This document shows positions 49,601 through 52,600 of a stretch of 64,000 bases of DNA, piece by piece. Source of the DNA: Loripinus fragilis (taxonomy: Eukaryota; Mollusca; Bivalvia; Lucinida; Lucinidae). How positions within the stretch are numbered: the stretch's first letter is position 1; every line of letters starts with the position of its first letter. Position numbers and translations under genes: made by a program. A model generated the notes under the pieces. That model made no database searches. It worked only from the letters and a program-made list of their open reading frames with translations, and was not told the DNA's origin. The DNA lies in NCBI GenBank assembly GCA_964019695.1, contig OZ026520.1, positions 30,786,120-30,850,119 of the forward strand. Reading direction: 5' to 3'.

Positions 49601-52600
49601 TCAATTTTATTGCATGGCGTTATTTCAGTCCCAGACGCAACGTTATATGATAAAAGTACATGTATTTATGCAAGAATGTATACTAGATCTGGATAGGGAT
49701 CTGGATATGTTGAATATTTGAATATATGCAGCAGATGTAATATGCAGGCAACATTTTCAAGACAAAGAAATATTTGCAGCATAAGGGCTAAAATCCAACA
49801 GTTGTTGGAATTTTATCATTTATGAGCAGGATAGATATCATGCTCTGTTGAGTTGAGCATGAAAAAAATTACATACTTCCAGGTCCAATACTAAATGCAT
49901 GTCTGCAGCAGATTTGATGGCTTGTTTATGAGTTTGAGTGTTTATTTTAGGATGGGTCTCCTTGATGACGAGGCAATGGACAAGAGGGGAACTCCAATAG
50001 ACACACTGTCAAACTACCTCTCCAAAAGGCTGGCTTTTGGTAAGTGGGTATGTGTAGGGTTGTTGCAAGTATGATATGTGTGTATTGGTGTTTTACCCTT
50101 AAAGCGCCACCTATAATTTGCAGCAGACGACAATTTCAAATTTTGCTGCTTTTTCAAAAATAACCAATAAGGCATGATATTTCATGACGATTCTCATCTA
50201 ATATCATACCTTATTTTAGTCGAAAATTGGGAAAGATGTCGCAAAAATTGTCGTCCGCTGCAGACGTGATTGGTGCTTTAAGGGTTAATCCTTACCTTCA
50301 TTAATATTCATGCCAAGCTCCATCCACTATGAATAATTATATTAATAATCTTTCATGCTTGAACATAGAACAAAGAAATTACTTGCCAGGTCCACTAGTG
50401 TAGGATAATATCTAATCATATAGCCATATATAAGCAAACAGAGTAGGCCCTACAAGAGCTGCCTGATCTGGGTCTGCTCTGTTGGCAAAAGTGTTCAGGC
50501 ATCTTTATAAGGTTAAGGGCTAAACCAAGCCATCTGCTAAATGCACAAGTAGTGGGACTGTTACTTATAAGTCTCATCCAAAAGACCAGCAGAGCAGAGC
50601 AGAGGATCTAACTTGCAACCCATGGCTTACAGGGCAAGTGTTTTATCAACAACACCACTTTGCATGCTGGGTATTTTTTCCTGTTTTTGTTGTAGTCTGT
50701 TGACTTTCTTCAAAATTTGCTTTTTCCTAAATACTATCAGGATTTCATATGGTTTGGAACCAGATCAGGGCTGACATTCTGTCAATCCTGATCTGGGTCT
50801 AAACTGTTTTGCAAAGGTTATCGGAAGATGACAAAAGTTGCTACTACAGGGTTCACACAGGCTTGAAAAGTACTTGAATTTAGAGGGCTTTCTTGAAAAG
50901 CCCTTGAAAATTAAATCTGCCTTGAAAAGTACTGTAAAATCCCTCAAAAGCCTTGAAAAGTCCTTGAATTCCACTATTTTCTGTAGGACTTAGCTCTGTA
51001 GATAGAGGACTTTATCAGTATAAAAATGTTGTGCCTATATTTGGTGCAGCATATGCTGCACCAAATAAAGGCACAACAATTTTATACTAATTTTCCAGTA
51101 CTAATGTCTCCATTATCTCAGTCTAGCATTTCTGAAGAAGAATTTTAACACTTTGATCAGTATTTTTCATTAATTCTAAGTCCTTGAAAATGTTGGAGAG
51201 ACTTAAAAGTCCTTGAATTTTACTAATACTTTCCTGTATGAACCATGTACTAGCAAGGCAAGAGTGAAGGAGAGTGGGACACAAGTTTCAGGAAACTGTT
51301 TTAAACCTGTGAACCCTCTAAATGGATTATAGAGACCCTACAAACTTAGTAGGATGGAAGAATCTACCAGTAAAGAATAGGTTAACTCATGTTTTTTAGG
51401 ATCTGGTGAAAGGGACATGATACTTATGCAGCATGACATAGGTGTGCAGTGGGGAGATGGCTCCTTAGAAGACCACCAACTCAGTCTTGTCGCCTATGGT
51501 GATGTCGGTGGTTTCTCGGCTATGGCTAAAACTGTGGGACTTCCAACTGGCATTGCAACGAAGATGGTTTTAACAGGTACATTGCATTAAAAATCTCATT
51601 TAAAAAATATCGACAATTTTCATTTGGATACCATGGTAATCAGAGTTCAAAATGGATTGGATTTATTTTACCAATTTTACAAGAGGGCCTCATAAGGAAC
51701 ATTCCTATCAAGTATGATTAAAATTGACTAAATGGTTTAGGAAGGGAAGCATTTCAAAGAAATATTTGACAATTTTGTTTGTTTTGATTCTTTACGTCCC
51801 AGTCAACAATTTTTCAGTTAAGCACTCAACCACTGGTCCACTGCACTCCCTTTGACAATTTTAATTAAGTTGTCATGGTAACCAGTTCTCAATGAATTCA
51901 TTGGATTTCTGAAAACAATTTCAAATAAAAAGAGGACCTCAATGGAACATTGCTGTATCATCAAATTTATCTCAGTGGAAGCAAGTGATGCATCTTAAAG
52001 AAATTGTTAACAATTTTCATTTGGTTGCCATGGTATCCAGATTTAACAGGACGGCGGACACAGTCAATCACAATAGCTCACCATGAGCACTTTGTGTTCA
52101 GGTGAGCTAATGATGCAGGGGTTCACATGTGCTACAGTCATTGTTTTAATGCTTTTTTTCTAGCGCTGAATGTGCTTGTGCTCAAAGTGATAACTATTAA
52201 GCAAATGGTTACTGCTATGATCACATCTTTGGTCGTTTACAAACCCTCGTAAGGGCACTTGAGTAAATTTTCCAGGAAAAACAAAAACTTTCTGAATTGT
52301 TTGTTTTTTGTTCTATTCTTGTGAGTTTCAGACTGAAAACATATTCTAAGTTTTCTTAATGGATGCAATTAATTTATTGGCAATATTTTGTGTTTCTAGG
52401 AGATTGTGGTACTTTTAAAAAAAATATACAAGGTTTTGTTATGGAAACCCATTCCCATATTGCAGATACGACATTTTGTCAATTTTTGAAACTCAATACT
52501 GACATTATGCAATATAATAAGCTAGCTAAAAGGGTAACCAAAGGAACTTGTGTTCCTTTTGAGATGTGTATTCTGCCTTTGATTTAACTACATTATTTTA

